Source: a virus
Strand: one strand, 5' to 3'
Length of the DNA: 64,000 bases
IMG/VR virus record: IMGVR_UViG_3300047483_000537
Location: 32,600-96,599 of that record
Shown here: positions 16,892-27,000 of the stretch, piece by piece
Position numbering within the stretch: the first letter of the stretch is position 1
Layout: every line of letters starts with the position of its first letter
Position numbers and translations under genes: made by a program
Notes under the pieces: generated by a model
What the model saw: the letters and a program-made list of their open reading frames with translations, nothing else
Database searches by the model: none
Told to the model about the DNA's origin: nothing

Positions 16892-18214
16892 TTAGTAAGT
16901 TCCGCCGTCTACTGCTGTAATTGATACTAAACCATTAACAACTGAAAAATTAGTGTTTACAAAACTTGCTAAACCTTTTACAATACTTGTTGCAATAGGT
17001 ATTGCGGTACTACCTGCTGCGGTAATTAAACCTTTTGCATTGACTGTGAAATTAGGTACAGTTACTGAGTCACCAAAACTTCCAACATTGCTGTTAACTG
17101 TTGCAAGAGTACCTACACCAGTTACGTTTGCACTACCGTCTAAACTAGCGGAAGTGTAGCTAATATCTCCAGTAATTGCAACGGTACGGCCAGTAGCCCA
17201 CTTAGTAGCTGTAGCAGCATTACCATTTAACGCACCATGTACTGTAGATACCACTAAGTCTTTGTTAAAGTTCCAACGGTCGTTAGCGCTTGTGTATGTT
17301 AAAGTTGCCCCTGCTCCAGCAACAGTTAAACCAGCACCTTCGGCAGCGGCAGCGTTAGCTGCATCTTTTGCTAGTGTAATATTAATATCTGCTACTGCAA
17401 CGGCTGTTGAGTTGACTGTTGTTGTAGTACCTTGTACTGTTAAGTTACCTGTGATAACAGCGTTACCGTCAACACTAATATTTGCGGCAGTAATGTCATC
17501 AGAAGTTAAGGTTCCGTTTACTGTAACATTGTTAAAAGTTACGTTGTCTGTTGTACCAACCGCTTGACCGATAGCAAAACTAACTTGATTATTTGTAACT
17601 GTGGTAGCAACACCAATACCACCGGCAAATGTTAGCGTATCTGTTCCAAGTGCAACAGCATCACTGCCTGTTCCACCAGCAATATTCAAGCTAGTTGAAA
17701 TAGAGGCTGTTGTAACGCCAGTCACTAAGCCTTTGGCATTTACAGTTACCACAGGGATTTGTGTTGTACTACCAAAAGTACCTACGTTGCTGTTAACTGT
17801 AGCCAATGTAATTGCTGTACTTAAATTCTGAGTACCATCAACACCGGTAAAAGTAGCAGTCGCATCACCAGTTAGTGCTAAACTACGTGCATTTAGCCAT
17901 GCAGTAGCTGTTGAAGCATTACCAGTTACATCGCCGGTAATATCTAAGAAAACGCTGCCTGCATTGTCTCGACGAACAATAGTATTAGCAGTATTTAAAT
18001 TTGTAGCTGCGTCAACTAAATCAGTATAACGCTTACCACCAATTACAACGTGATTAACTGCATTACCTGCAGTCTCGGTTCCCATACCAATGTATAAACG
18101 GTCGCCTCCGTTGGATCCGTTGTCAGCAAGTGCCGTATAAGCTAACTCACCAGCACCTAATACAGCTGGGTTACCACTAACCTCACTGCGCTTAATTCTT
18201 AAAATAGAAGCCAT
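16892..18214 (-). CDS. tail fibre/structural protein
   Basis: 440 residues. It shares the N-terminal attachment style of the long fibre (MASILRIKRSEVSG, GAGELAYTA, DRLYIGMGTE) and continues with beta-rich repeats: LATVNSNVGTFG/SFG occurs twice, each followed by PxxTVNAKGLxTxx. These repeats typify short-fibre or fibre-hinge proteins. No enzymatic domain is visible. It lies between the long fibre and a small structural gene, so it is probably a fibre part made from the same transcript. Confidence 0.7.
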   Translation of the reverse strand: MASILRIKRSEVSGNPAVLGAGELAYTALADNGSNGGDRLYIGMGTETAGNAVNHVVIGGKRYTDLVDAATNLNTANTIVRRDNAGSVFLDITGDVTGNASTATAWLNARSLALTGDATATFTGVDGTQNLSTAITLATVNSNVGTFGSTTQIPVVTVNAKGLVTGVTTASISTSLNIAGGTGSDAVALGTDTLTFAGGIGVATTVTNNQVSFAIGQAVGTTDNVTFNNVTVNGTLTSDDITAANISVDGNAVITGNLTVQGTTTTVNSTAVAVADINITLAKDAANAAAAEGAGLTVAGAGATLTYTSANDRWNFNKDLVVSTVHGALNGNAATATKWATGRTVAITGDISYTSASLDGSANVTGVGTLATVNSNVGSFGDSVTVPNFTVNAKGLITAAGSTAIPIATSIVKGLASFVNTNFSVVNGLVSITAVDGGTY

Positions 18215-18225
18215 GTTCTTTTCCT

Positions 18226-18462
18226 TTAAAATTGTCCTGACTCAACAATTTGTTGGTCTAAGAGTGTGGTTGCGGTCCATTTTTGTGTTTGATTATTGTA
18301 TACTAATAAGGACCCTTGACCTAGCTGAGCTAGATCTATATCTTGTAATTGTGCGAAGCTAGACGCACCTCTTGGGCCCAGTAGCCCAGTTACAACTGTT
18401 TGAGGACGTGAATCTTCAACAACAACTGTTTGACCTTGCTCAGTTACTACTACTCTGGTCAT
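18226..18462 (-). CDS. small fibre-region protein
   Basis: 78 residues that overlap the previous gene by ATGA. A GLLGPRGASSFAQLQDIDLAQLGQGSLLVYN-type segment, including LLVYN and KWTATT, matches the small 'connector-like' pieces preceding fibres in related phages. Probably a virion component; function not known. Confidence 0.55.
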   Translation of the reverse strand: MTRVVVTEQGQTVVVEDSRPQTVVTGLLGPRGASSFAQLQDIDLAQLGQGSLLVYNNQTQKWTATTLLDQQIVESGQF

Positions 18463-19364
18463 CTTGTAACCTCCTGAACCAGTGTTAAGTTACCTGTTAA
18501 GAACGGAACAACTAAGCCTCCGGCTTCATAGAGTTCTAAGCTGTAAACAGCTGTTGCAAAATCAAAAGTTTGAGTAACTGCTGCAGGAATTGTAATAGTT
18601 ATAGAATTTAACTCTAAGTCTATGATAATATGACCACCTGGACCGCTAGTAGTGGAGTATATAACATCTTCGCTGTCAGAAGTCTCCCGTATCTGCATAC
18701 GAGCACTATAACTAATTAAAGGCACTGGCTGATTGTACTCAACAACGCCACCATTTGTATAAGCAGTATATTGAAGACTATTTACTTGGTTGATTTCAAT
18801 CTTGTTTGCTGCTGCAGCTTGTGCTGCGGCAACAGTTGCCTGATTAGCTGTAACTGCATTTTGCCAGGTCGTATAGGAATTATTTAAATTGTGCAATGTC
18901 GGCGCAAAGTTACTTGGCACTGGAGGGCTTATTTGTTGGCCACTTGACATTATTAGCTGATAAGTTGCTACTGGTGTTAAGTTTACCCAAGGTCTGATTG
19001 TTGGGGCGACAATTTGAGCATCTTGAATTTTCATTTCGTTCCAAATGTCAAGTTGCCCAAGATAAATCTCTTCTAGTTCTTGCACATCTATAAGTGTTGG
19101 TGCAACAGCACTATAAGCTGTAGACAAATAATATGTTTCACCTACATTATTAAGCTCTTTCATACCGCCAGCACCTACTACTCTAAACCTCCAACCTAAT
19201 GGAAGGTTGTGGTTTACTGTGGTACTTATAACACAAGGAGCGCTTTTTTGAATAGCCTGAATTGGAACATAAACTTTTGTTTCTGATTCCCAACGATAGC
19301 TTTCTTGAAACGTACTGCCTTGGTAAATTTTATAATTTATTTTAGCTGGTTGCATTTTAACCAC
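18459..19364 (-). CDS. tail protein of fibre/tip region
   Basis: 301 residues. The N-terminus (INYKIYQGSTFQESYRWES-KVYVPI) and the following PCVISTTVNHNLPLGWRFRV resemble a family of phage tail proteins carrying a 'IYQGSTF' start and a beta-sandwich. A central Ala/Gln-rich helix lies near residues 165-185, and a second beta-sandwich is at the C-terminus (ISYSARMQIRE, IIIDLELNSITITIP). Likely a baseplate or tip-to-fibre connector. It overlaps the upstream membrane protein gene by 8 nt. Confidence 0.6.
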   Translation of the reverse strand: MVKMQPAKINYKIYQGSTFQESYRWESETKVYVPIQAIQKSAPCVISTTVNHNLPLGWRFRVVGAGGMKELNNVGETYYLSTAYSAVAPTLIDVQELEEIYLGQLDIWNEMKIQDAQIVAPTIRPWVNLTPVATYQLIMSSGQQISPPVPSNFAPTLHNLNNSYTTWQNAVTANQATVAAAQAAAANKIEINQVNSLQYTAYTNGGVVEYNQPVPLISYSARMQIRETSDSEDVIYSTTSGPGGHIIIDLELNSITITIPAAVTQTFDFATAVYSLELYEAGGLVVPFLTGNLTLVQEVTR

Positions 19365-19698
19365 CTCTCTTTGTGGCAGATAGCTGCTTGAACTTTACTA
19401 CTTCTTGAGTTAAGGCCGCTACTTCAGTTCGTAGATGTTGGTTTTCTACAGTTAATTTTTGTAGTTCACTATTTAATGCTATTACTTCTGAATGTAGCCT
19501 ACCCAATTCAATGCTAAGCTTTGTATTTTGCTGACTCATACGCTCCAATTCTGTATGCATGAGCGTTATAATACTAGTCTCTGCTTCGGTACTTCGCCAA
19601 TTTTTTAATATTTTTTGCGCACCTATAAAAACAGCCATTACTGCGATTGCAATTAGGCTAATAGCTTGTAGGCTTTGCTCAAAACTAGATTCTAACAT
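19357..19698 (-). CDS. membrane-anchored coiled-coil protein
   Basis: 113 residues: one N-terminal transmembrane helix (~10-30, ISLIAIAVMAVFIGA), then a ~65-residue leucine-zipper-like coiled coil and a short basic end. It is the first gene after the promoter at 19824-19852 and has a strong GGGGAG ribosome site. Such proteins near tails are sometimes host-envelope factors; no specific function can be given. Confidence 0.6.
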   Translation of the reverse strand: MLESSFEQSLQAISLIAIAVMAVFIGAQKILKNWRSTEAETSIITLMHTELERMSQQNTKLSIELGRLHSEVIALNSELQKLTVENQHLRTEVAALTQEVVKFKQLSATKRGG

Positions 19699-19823
19699 AA
19701 ACTAATTCTCCCCGTTTTATAGTGGATATAAACTACTTAGCCACTAACTTTATTTAACTGATTGTAATATAGCGCAATCCCTATTTGAACTTAAAAGTTG
19801 GGAGACTACAGACATTTTGGTAT

Positions 19824-19852
19824 ATTATAGCACAAGGGCATAGTAAAGTCAA
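19824..19852 (-). promoter_or_regulatory. consensus sigma70 promoter for the fibre/lysis unit
   Basis: Minus strand TTGACT (847-852), 17-nt spacer, TATAAT (824-829). It lies in the 194-nt gap between the terminator at 19861 and the coding start at 19698, so it re-initiates leftward transcription for the genes from 19698 down to at least 12600. Confidence 0.85.
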
Positions 19853-19860
19853 CACAAAAA

Positions 19861-19886
19861 AATACCCACCTTTTATGGCGGGTATT
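19861..19886 (-). terminator. intrinsic terminator after tail-tip genes
   Basis: On the minus strand AATACCCGCC and GGTGGGTATT form a 10-bp stem (one G-U) with a 6-nt loop, directly followed by a run of seven T residues. It closes the tail gene unit ending at 19893. Confidence 0.9.
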
Positions 19887-19892
19887 TAATTT

Positions 19893-20606
19893 TTAAAACT
19901 CTTCTAAATCAACTGAACTAGTATACCTGGTGTATTGTGCGTAGCTAATCCCATTTAAATTAGTTAACTTACCATATATACTATACATTTGCTCTCGACT
20001 TTTGTCTACATCTTCGGGAAATGCTGACACAAAAACGCAGCCAAGCTTTCCTGTGTTTTTTAATATGTTAAAAAACTCATACTTGTCTGTATCCGTTAAA
20101 TACTCAAGCGCAAATTGTAGTGTTTTGTTACGAGGTCCTGGCGTGGTATACAGATCTCCACTCTGTAGTCGTTCTGAGATACTAGTATCCGCATATCCAG
20201 CAGTAATTCCAAAAGGAATATTATGTTGAGGACTCCAATAGTTTCCGACAATAAATCTACTAACTTTTACACTTGTGCTAAAAGTTACAGTAAAGTTTGT
20301 CTGATTACTTAGTCCAGTTAGATACGCTACCACATACTTACCTCCACCATAAGCATTTTGTAAGTTTACACTAGAGCTTACAGTGGTCTCTATTACTGGT
20401 GCGAATCCAGCAACTGTCATTGTTATAGCAGAAGTATGTTCTGGTAAATAAGCTACTACTGCTACACTTCCTGAAACCGGTACAGTAGTTAAGGTAAAAC
20501 TTGTACCTGTAGAAGTCTGCGATTTGTAGTCGTTAGTAGTTGGGTGTGCAGCTGAACCAGATACCTGTGTCAACTTGTTGCTATAAACTATCCTTAAATG
20601 TGCCAT
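19893..20606 (-). CDS. tail-tip associated protein
   Basis: 237 residues, beta-rich throughout. The segment VAYLTGLSNQTNFTVTFSTSVKVSRFIVGNYWSPQ and the later LQFALEYLTDTDKYEFFNILKN-GCVFVSAFPED give it the look of a distal-tail or tip-collar protein: an early beta domain and a late alpha/beta segment. It sits between the collagen-like tip protein and the terminator, so it is the last gene of the tail unit. Assigned by position and general look only. Confidence 0.55.
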   Translation of the reverse strand: MAHLRIVYSNKLTQVSGSAAHPTTNDYKSQTSTGTSFTLTTVPVSGSVAVVAYLPEHTSAITMTVAGFAPVIETTVSSSVNLQNAYGGGKYVVAYLTGLSNQTNFTVTFSTSVKVSRFIVGNYWSPQHNIPFGITAGYADTSISERLQSGDLYTTPGPRNKTLQFALEYLTDTDKYEFFNILKNTGKLGCVFVSAFPEDVDKSREQMYSIYGKLTNLNGISYAQYTRYTSSVDLEEF

Positions 20607-20615
20607 TGTACTCCT

Positions 20616-22469
20616 TTATACACTAATACTGATAAACTTGTTGGCAAAATCTATTCTAAATAATCCGTCAGTACTAGTTATATTTAGTCCGACATTAATA
20701 GTGCCTGCGTTGATTTGGTTTGCTTCTACGCTATTAATATATGTACTATTAAGTTTCTGTGTAGTACTTAATATTACGCTACCATCAGTGGCCCTAACCT
20801 CTAGGCCGTTAGAGTTTATTTTTGCTGCAGTTACAGACCCTGTTACCAATAAGTTGCCATCAATTACAGTACCTGGAGTTACCCACTGTTGCGTGCTTGC
20901 ATTATAAGTAATAGTATATACGTAAGTTGTGCCGTTAGTGAATGTAACTGTATCACCTTCTATAGGTGTAGTAGGTATACTACCAGAAGTTGCTGCAGCA
21001 ATCAGTTGATTAGCTCTAACTGCATAGCTTGCAGCTCCTGCTGAATTTGGGGACAAAGTGTAAGTATTGACATATATAGAGCTATTAGAAAATAACTGTC
21101 GACTGCCTCTAGTACCGTTAGTACCGTTAGTACCGTTAGTGCCATTAGTGCCATTAGTGCCATTAGTACCATTAGTACCTGGAGTGCCTTGATCGCCTTT
21201 TTGTGCTAGTACTTTAGCTGTACTCCACTCAGTATTAGCTATAGTATCTGTAGTACTAGAGCTGGCAGCTGTAGCTTGTACTACCCAAATTACCGTTCCA
21301 TTACTAGCGTCAGGTATTGTTTGAGTCCAGCCACTAGGTATAGTTCCACTCAATACTGTTGTGGAAAAAGTATAAGTACTACTACCTGCAGTACTTAATG
21401 TTGGTGCTGTACTAGAATTATTATTGCGAGCATATAAAAATACACTTGCTGTGTTAATACCGTCAGTACCGTTAGTACCGTTAGTACCGTTAGTACCATT
21501 ACTACCGTTAGTACCATTACTACCGTTTTGTACTAACAATACTGGGCTAGCCCATTCTGTTGCAGCAATACTATCTGTTCCAGTAGTAGAACTAGCAGTA
21601 GCTATTGTAACGTACAAAGGATTACTTCCACTAGGAATACTTTTTGACCAGCTATTAGCTAAAGTAGCTGTTGTGATAACATTAGTAGAAAAACTATAGT
21701 CTACAGCGCCAGGGTTATCTGTGGGTGCTGCAGCAGATCGTTTATATGCATATACCAAAGCTGTACTAGATCCAGCACCTCCTGGAGTGCCGTCTATACC
21801 GTCTTGCGCAAAAAGTACCGGAGCTGACCATAAGGTATTAGAAAATTGATAGCTAAGCCCTATACCTGCGGCTAAAACTTGTGTAGTCCATAAGTATTTA
21901 CCAGCAGTTGACGAAGGTATATTTTGAGACCATCCGCTAGGCTGTCCAACTACTTGCGCAGAGTTGAAAGTATACGTGGAGTCGCCTGTAGTAGGTAATT
22001 CTGGTGCTTGGTTACTAGAGGTTCTTCTATATAGCACAACTTGAACGCTATTTATAGCATCTATACCATCTAAACCTTCTCGCAGAACTGGTATTGAAAG
22101 TATTGCTTCGCTTTGATTTACCCCAATATTACTAGTAGTTTCTGATACAATTACTTTATATTGTACGACCGTACCGGTACCCAAAGCTGTTAAAAAAGCA
22201 CTGTCTAGGTTTAATACTAAAGGATTAGTTGTGCTTGTAATATTTGTAAAACTACTCGTATTACCGAATCTATAACTCCAGGAATATGCAGGAGTTATAT
22301 ACCCTACAACATTGGCTGAAATAGTTATAGATGCAGGGGTAGGTACTAAAGCTTCTTTAGGTACTATAAGTGAAGTTGCTGCTCCGGAATCTAATGTAAC
22401 ACTAGCTCCAGTTATCCTACTAGAAGATGCAAATAGTAGTTCGTTTCTATCGTTTAATAGTTGTGCCAT
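20616..22469 (-). CDS. tail tip protein with collagen-like repeats
   Basis: 617 residues. Several beta-sandwich domains alternate with related ~90-residue repeats (SxVLYxRxNNSSxAP, then TYTFSTTVL, SGWTQTIP, LWxxQxxAAG, SAPVLFAQ). Two collagen-like Gly-x-x tracts (NGTNGTNG... and PGTNGTNG...) link them, and the C-terminus (LLVTGSVTAAKINSNGLEVRA, LNITSTDGLFRIDF) resembles the end of lambda-J-type host-specificity proteins. It should form a trimeric fibre at the tip. The tracts are encoded by near-perfect 9-bp tandem repeats and may expand or contract. Confidence 0.7.
   Translation of the reverse strand: MAQLLNDRNELLFASSSRITGASVTLDSGAATSLIVPKEALVPTPASITISANVVGYITPAYSWSYRFGNTSSFTNITSTTNPLVLNLDSAFLTALGTGTVVQYKVIVSETTSNIGVNQSEAILSIPVLREGLDGIDAINSVQVVLYRRTSSNQAPELPTTGDSTYTFNSAQVVGQPSGWSQNIPSSTAGKYLWTTQVLAAGIGLSYQFSNTLWSAPVLFAQDGIDGTPGGAGSSTALVYAYKRSAAAPTDNPGAVDYSFSTNVITTATLANSWSKSIPSGSNPLYVTIATASSTTGTDSIAATEWASPVLLVQNGSNGTNGSNGTNGTNGTNGTDGINTASVFLYARNNNSSTAPTLSTAGSSTYTFSTTVLSGTIPSGWTQTIPDASNGTVIWVVQATAASSSTTDTIANTEWSTAKVLAQKGDQGTPGTNGTNGTNGTNGTNGTNGTNGTRGSRQLFSNSSIYVNTYTLSPNSAGAASYAVRANQLIAAATSGSIPTTPIEGDTVTFTNGTTYVYTITYNASTQQWVTPGTVIDGNLLVTGSVTAAKINSNGLEVRATDGSVILSTTQKLNSTYINSVEANQINAGTINVGLNITSTDGLFRIDFANKFISISV
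21111..21179. repeat. 9-bp tandem repeat coding collagen-like tract
   Basis: About seven and a half units of AGTACCGTT / AGTGCCATT / AGTACCATT in tandem. On the minus strand they encode Gly-Thr-Asn triplets of the tail tip protein. Confidence 0.9.
21459..21527. repeat. second 9-bp tandem repeat coding collagen-like tract
   Basis: About seven and a half units of ACCGTTAGT / ACCATTACT. On the minus strand they encode Gly-Ser/Thr-Asn triplets. The unit is nearly that of the first array, so slippage or recombination between the two arrays is possible. Confidence 0.9.
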
Positions 22470-23986
22470 TAAATTAATACCCCAATCTCAATATTACCAC
22501 GTAGCCAATTAGGTTTAGCAGACACTACTAAACCAACACTTCCTGAATTTAGCCCAAATCTAGTGGTAGTTAGTGTAACAGCATCCCCAACTTGAACATT
22601 TAAAAATTTTGCGGTACATACCATTCTATATATTCTTCGTTGTGTTTTAAATAGCTGTAGTTTTTTTAATGCTACAGCATCTGCTTGCGTTTTATCAATA
22701 AGATAAGTAGATTCTAGTGTCGGTTCTACAGTAATTTCGTATGCTATTTTTGAAGCAGCATCCTTGCTTGTACTCTCTAACCATTCTGTTGAATAGAGCA
22801 CTTTATGCTGTTCAGGTATTCCGGTTAATAAGTTGTTTTGAACTGTCCAATTTTTAGCATAACCTAGTTTAACTGCTGCTATAACCGGTAGTTTTTCTAC
22901 TAATTGTAAAGAATTTAGTAGCATGTCACTATCTTGAATGTTTATATTTGCTGAAACAGGGATTTTTAAATCTACTAGTTTAACTTTCCCTGTTCGGGTC
23001 GTAGATACGATTAACCCGCTACTTTTCGCTATTTCTTGGCAAATACTTAAAACATTTTGTCTGTCAGAAATATATACGCCAACAGCTTCTGTACCCAAGT
23101 TTTGAAAACTTGTGTTATCTAATTCTGTATATTCTAATTGCTCACCGTAAAACTTTAAAAGAGTGGCAATAGTATTACTAACAGTATTTGTATATATATC
23201 TACGGCTGTAGAGTTTTGTATATTTACAGTACGTTTTACACCTTGAACAGAACATGTTATTGCGCCGACAGGTGCGCGCAACAACCTAAAACTCCCGGGA
23301 GGTATTACTACTGTACCAGAAATTTCGAAAGGCACAGGTACACCGTTATCACGCACTTCTATAATCTGCTCAACTGCCTCAGCATTTACCATGTACTCTA
23401 ATAAGGTAGGGTCTGTTAGTAAGGGAGTAATATTATGTACTTCTCCAAATACTAATGGCTTTAAATTATTACGAAACTGATTAACGGTAGTAGTTTCGGA
23501 CACTATAGTGCCTTGAAAATAATTTCCTAATAAATCTTCGCTTACAGAAGTATTGAGCTTCTGTAGTTTATCTCGTATTTTTATATTTAACTCGGATCTA
23601 CTCTTGGAATCAATATCTGCAACTACTCCATCAAAAATTAATTCAAAGTCCAATAGTGTATTTGATACTCCTGTGGCAGGTAGTGAGCCTATATAAATTT
23701 TTATAGGTTTGTTTACCCAGACATTGTCCAGCCAACTATCGTACTGTCCGGAGGAGTTCGCTATTTCAATGTCCCCAAAACTAATAGCAGCTGAGTAGTT
23801 GGTAGATATTGACTCTTCTAGCGTTATTGTACCTTTAATTACTGGTAGGTACTCTATACCGTCTACTGTTACTGCATGCGTTGATAGGTATTTAGTAGTT
23901 AGTACTCCGCCTACAAGCACTTGTACTTGCACAATAGCTATTCTAACTGTATTAGGTGTTTCTAACCAAGTCTGATAATTATTCAT
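22469..23986 (-). CDS. tail-tip hub-like protein
   Basis: The start at 23986 (MNNYQTWLETP, 505 residues) is placed 4 nt after a GGAG ribosome site; a further in-frame ATG lies 30 nt upstream but within or before that site. The protein has an N-terminal beta domain (IVQVQVLVGGVLTTKYLSTH, VTVDGIEYLPVIKG) followed by alpha/beta segments. The C-terminal FLNVQVGDAVTLTTTRFGLNSGSVGLV is the kind of tip-hub domain found in siphophage tail-associated proteins. It overlaps the collagen-like tip gene by one base. Function inferred from position after the tape measure. Confidence 0.6.
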   Translation of the reverse strand: MNNYQTWLETPNTVRIAIVQVQVLVGGVLTTKYLSTHAVTVDGIEYLPVIKGTITLEESISTNYSAAISFGDIEIANSSGQYDSWLDNVWVNKPIKIYIGSLPATGVSNTLLDFELIFDGVVADIDSKSRSELNIKIRDKLQKLNTSVSEDLLGNYFQGTIVSETTTVNQFRNNLKPLVFGEVHNITPLLTDPTLLEYMVNAEAVEQIIEVRDNGVPVPFEISGTVVIPPGSFRLLRAPVGAITCSVQGVKRTVNIQNSTAVDIYTNTVSNTIATLLKFYGEQLEYTELDNTSFQNLGTEAVGVYISDRQNVLSICQEIAKSSGLIVSTTRTGKVKLVDLKIPVSANINIQDSDMLLNSLQLVEKLPVIAAVKLGYAKNWTVQNNLLTGIPEQHKVLYSTEWLESTSKDAASKIAYEITVEPTLESTYLIDKTQADAVALKKLQLFKTQRRIYRMVCTAKFLNVQVGDAVTLTTTRFGLNSGSVGLVVSAKPNWLRGNIEIGVLI

Positions 23987-24035
23987 CATACTCCTTTCAT
24001 TATTCTTAAAAACCAATGTACTAAGATTCTTAAGA

Positions 24036-24059
24036 ATAAGGCCTCTTTCGAAGCCTTAT
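24036..24059 (-). terminator. intrinsic terminator after the tape measure gene
   Basis: ATAAGGC / GCCTTAT stem with a 10-nt loop, followed on the minus strand by TCTT and a small palindrome (ATTCTTAAGAAT). The T run is weak, so read-through into the tip genes is expected. Confidence 0.6.
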
Positions 24060-24064
24060 CTATC

Positions 24065-27000
24065 TTACTTAATTTCAGATTTTGAACGATTAATCCAAAC
24101 AGCTTCTCCGTTAGTATCTACTACTGCAGATACTACTTCCTGAGAGGCTTTCTGATTTGCGTCATAGTTACTTAATATTAAGTCACCAGTCTGCTGTTTT
24201 TGCTCTTTGCGTAATTGTGCTAATTCTTGTTTTACTTGTCGCAGTTCTTGAACTACCTGACCCATGTTACTATTTGCACTTGCTTGAGGTGTAAACATAC
24301 CACGAGTCTGATCTGCTGGATAAACCATACCTGGATAAGTAAAGTCAACAAGTTCAGGACCTAATTCACCAACTAATGTTAGCCCGCTTGCGCGTCCTCC
24401 ACGAGCTTTTTGAGGTACTCCAGCAATAATAGCTATATTACTATTAATTTCTTCTAATAAAGTAGTTTGAATACTTAAGTTAGTTAATTGAAGCTCAGCC
24501 ACACTAGCACTGGCACTGGCACTTATAGTAGCATCATCTAATTTAGTTAACACACTGTTAAAATCAGAAGTATAAGCCTCACTACTAGCAAAATAAGTTC
24601 TTGAAGCTTCTAAGAAACTTTGTGCAGAACTTGTTACTTTGCTCATAGCAACAGTATCACCAGCCACAGCTTGCGCGTAGATATCCTCAAACTGAGATCT
24701 TGCTTGAGCATATTTTTGCTCTGGCGTTAGAGTTGAACTAGCTCCAAGTAGTAAGGATTCCTTAAAATCTTTGATTTGCTGTATAAAGTCACGGAAACCT
24801 TGTGCAGCATCTTCTAAAGCTTGGCTCTGATCTTCGACAGCACTGATAACAGTACTGAAACCTGGTGCTAGATCCATTAGACTTTGGTAAGTACTAATAC
24901 CGGACAAAGTAGTTAAATCCAAGCTTTTTACAAGGGCTACAAACTCCGCTTTAGTATCTACACTAGCATAACCTAATTGAGCTAGTCTAGTTACGACTGC
25001 TTTTTGAACAGGTGCTACGCGCTCTGCTTCTGTTAAAAAGTTTTCAGCAAAGTATCTGCTTTGATCTAAAAACTCTTCTAGCCCACCGGCTGCTTCTGCT
25101 AAAGCTTCTGTTACTCCATATAGTGTTGTTAAGTCAACTGTTAAACCTAGATTTTTTACGGCTTGATTTATCTTTTCATTGGTATCAACTACACGAATTA
25201 CGGTTTCTAACATACCTTCGCCAAATTCCGCAAACTTTTCAAAGTTTCTGAATATGGCGAGACTTGCGTCATCTAGTATAGTGCCTATAATTGCACTTAA
25301 CTCTTGCTGGAATTCTTCGCCTTTTAGACCGCGTAAACTTGCGAACTCTTTGCCTACATTTAAATTATTAAGAACACTAGTTACAACATTTTCATCTATA
25401 CCTGCTTTTGAACCAACTTCAATAAATAGTTTGGTAGCGTTACCAAATATATCTTTAAAGAAGCTACTTGTAGCATCGTCAACCTCTTGGCGTTTAGTTT
25501 CAACCCAAGTACTTGTTTTACCGTACCAAGTTTTCTTTGAAACAGTTACTTGCTCAAAAAAGTCAATAACTGCCTTATTAGTATCACTAGCGAGCTGTCC
25601 GAACGTGCCTTCGATAATTAAACCACTATCAGTAATATTACGAGTAGTTTTACTACCAAAAACACCAGTTCCAAGCAATCCGCCCCCACTTTGTGTTCCA
25701 GTTACTGTACCAAACATACTGCCGCTACGCAGGCCTTCAATAGAGTATAAACCTTTAGCAGTTTTATTAATACCGGAATCAATACTTGTTAGCAAAGCTA
25801 CCATTTTATTGTCGTAACTTAAGCCATCAACACTAGTTTCACGAATTAATTCTAAGCTATTAGCAATCGACTCAGACTTAGCTTCAGTATCACCAAATAC
25901 TCCGCGACGAACCTGTATTTTTGCACCTTCACTATTCCAACCCATTGCAGTACCTTGGGTTTCTTGGCGCTGTTCTGAACTAGGTACAAATCCGCCCTTA
26001 GCCCCACCTTTACCAAACATAGCAAACATAGCAGCTACTAAAGCTGTTGCAACTGCAGGTCCGGCAATAGGCCCTAATTGACCAATAGTTTTACCGTATA
26101 TTTCTGCTGCATAAGCAGGTAATCTGCCAATAGTACCTGCAAAAGTTAAACTAGTATCTGCCGCTTCTGCCCCTGCTTTAGCTGCTGTTCCAGTAGCTAA
26201 ACTACCTAATTTTACAGCCAACTCTTTTGCATCCATAGCTAATTTAGTTATGTGCATTACTTTTTCAATACCATTAAGTATCTTATAAGCAGCTGTTTTT
26301 TCTTTGAACAGTTTTTTAGCAGAATTAACAGTTTTTATATCATCTGCTAGCTCTTGTTTAGCATTTAGTTTCTTGGTTTTTGCTAGATTTTCTTCTGCAG
26401 CGCTGACTGCGTCGTAGTCCATGGTTTCCCATGCTTTATCAACACTTGCCTGTGCTGCCTTTTCAGACTTAGCACGTTTATCTGCGTTAATAGCTACTTC
26501 AGTCATTGTTGTAGCAACGTCGCCAAGCGCAGATGCTATACGCACTGAACTTTCTGCCGCACCCTCAAAGGCACCTTTTAGGCTGTTAGAAAAATCATTT
26601 GCTGTAGTAAGTAATTGATTATATCGTTCTTGCTCTGCATTAGTTTCGCGAGTAATACCCAGAATCTGCAATAATACATCTAATGTAGCTTTTGCTTTTT
26701 TGGTGCTATTATCATAAGTATCTTGAATTTTTGTGCGTTCAGCGGTTAATTCCTTTTGTGCAGTTAGTTCGGCCTCTGTATACTGTACGGCAGAATCAAA
26801 TCCCTGCGCTTCCTTATCAAATTGTGCAATACGCGCATCGCGAGTAGCATTAAGCTCTTCTTCTTTACGCTTAATTTCCTCTATAGCTGTTTTTTGCGTG
26901 TTTTGTGCAACCACAGACTCCTTGGCAAACTCAAGCTGAGCTTTCTTTTCTGCTAGAACGCTTTTTTCTCGTAAAATATATTCGGCGGACAGCAAACCTG

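Noticed and set aside
21111-21527. Short tandem repeats considered as a CRISPR-like array
   Set aside because: Units are 9 bp, in frame and code Gly-Thr-Asn; there are no spacers.
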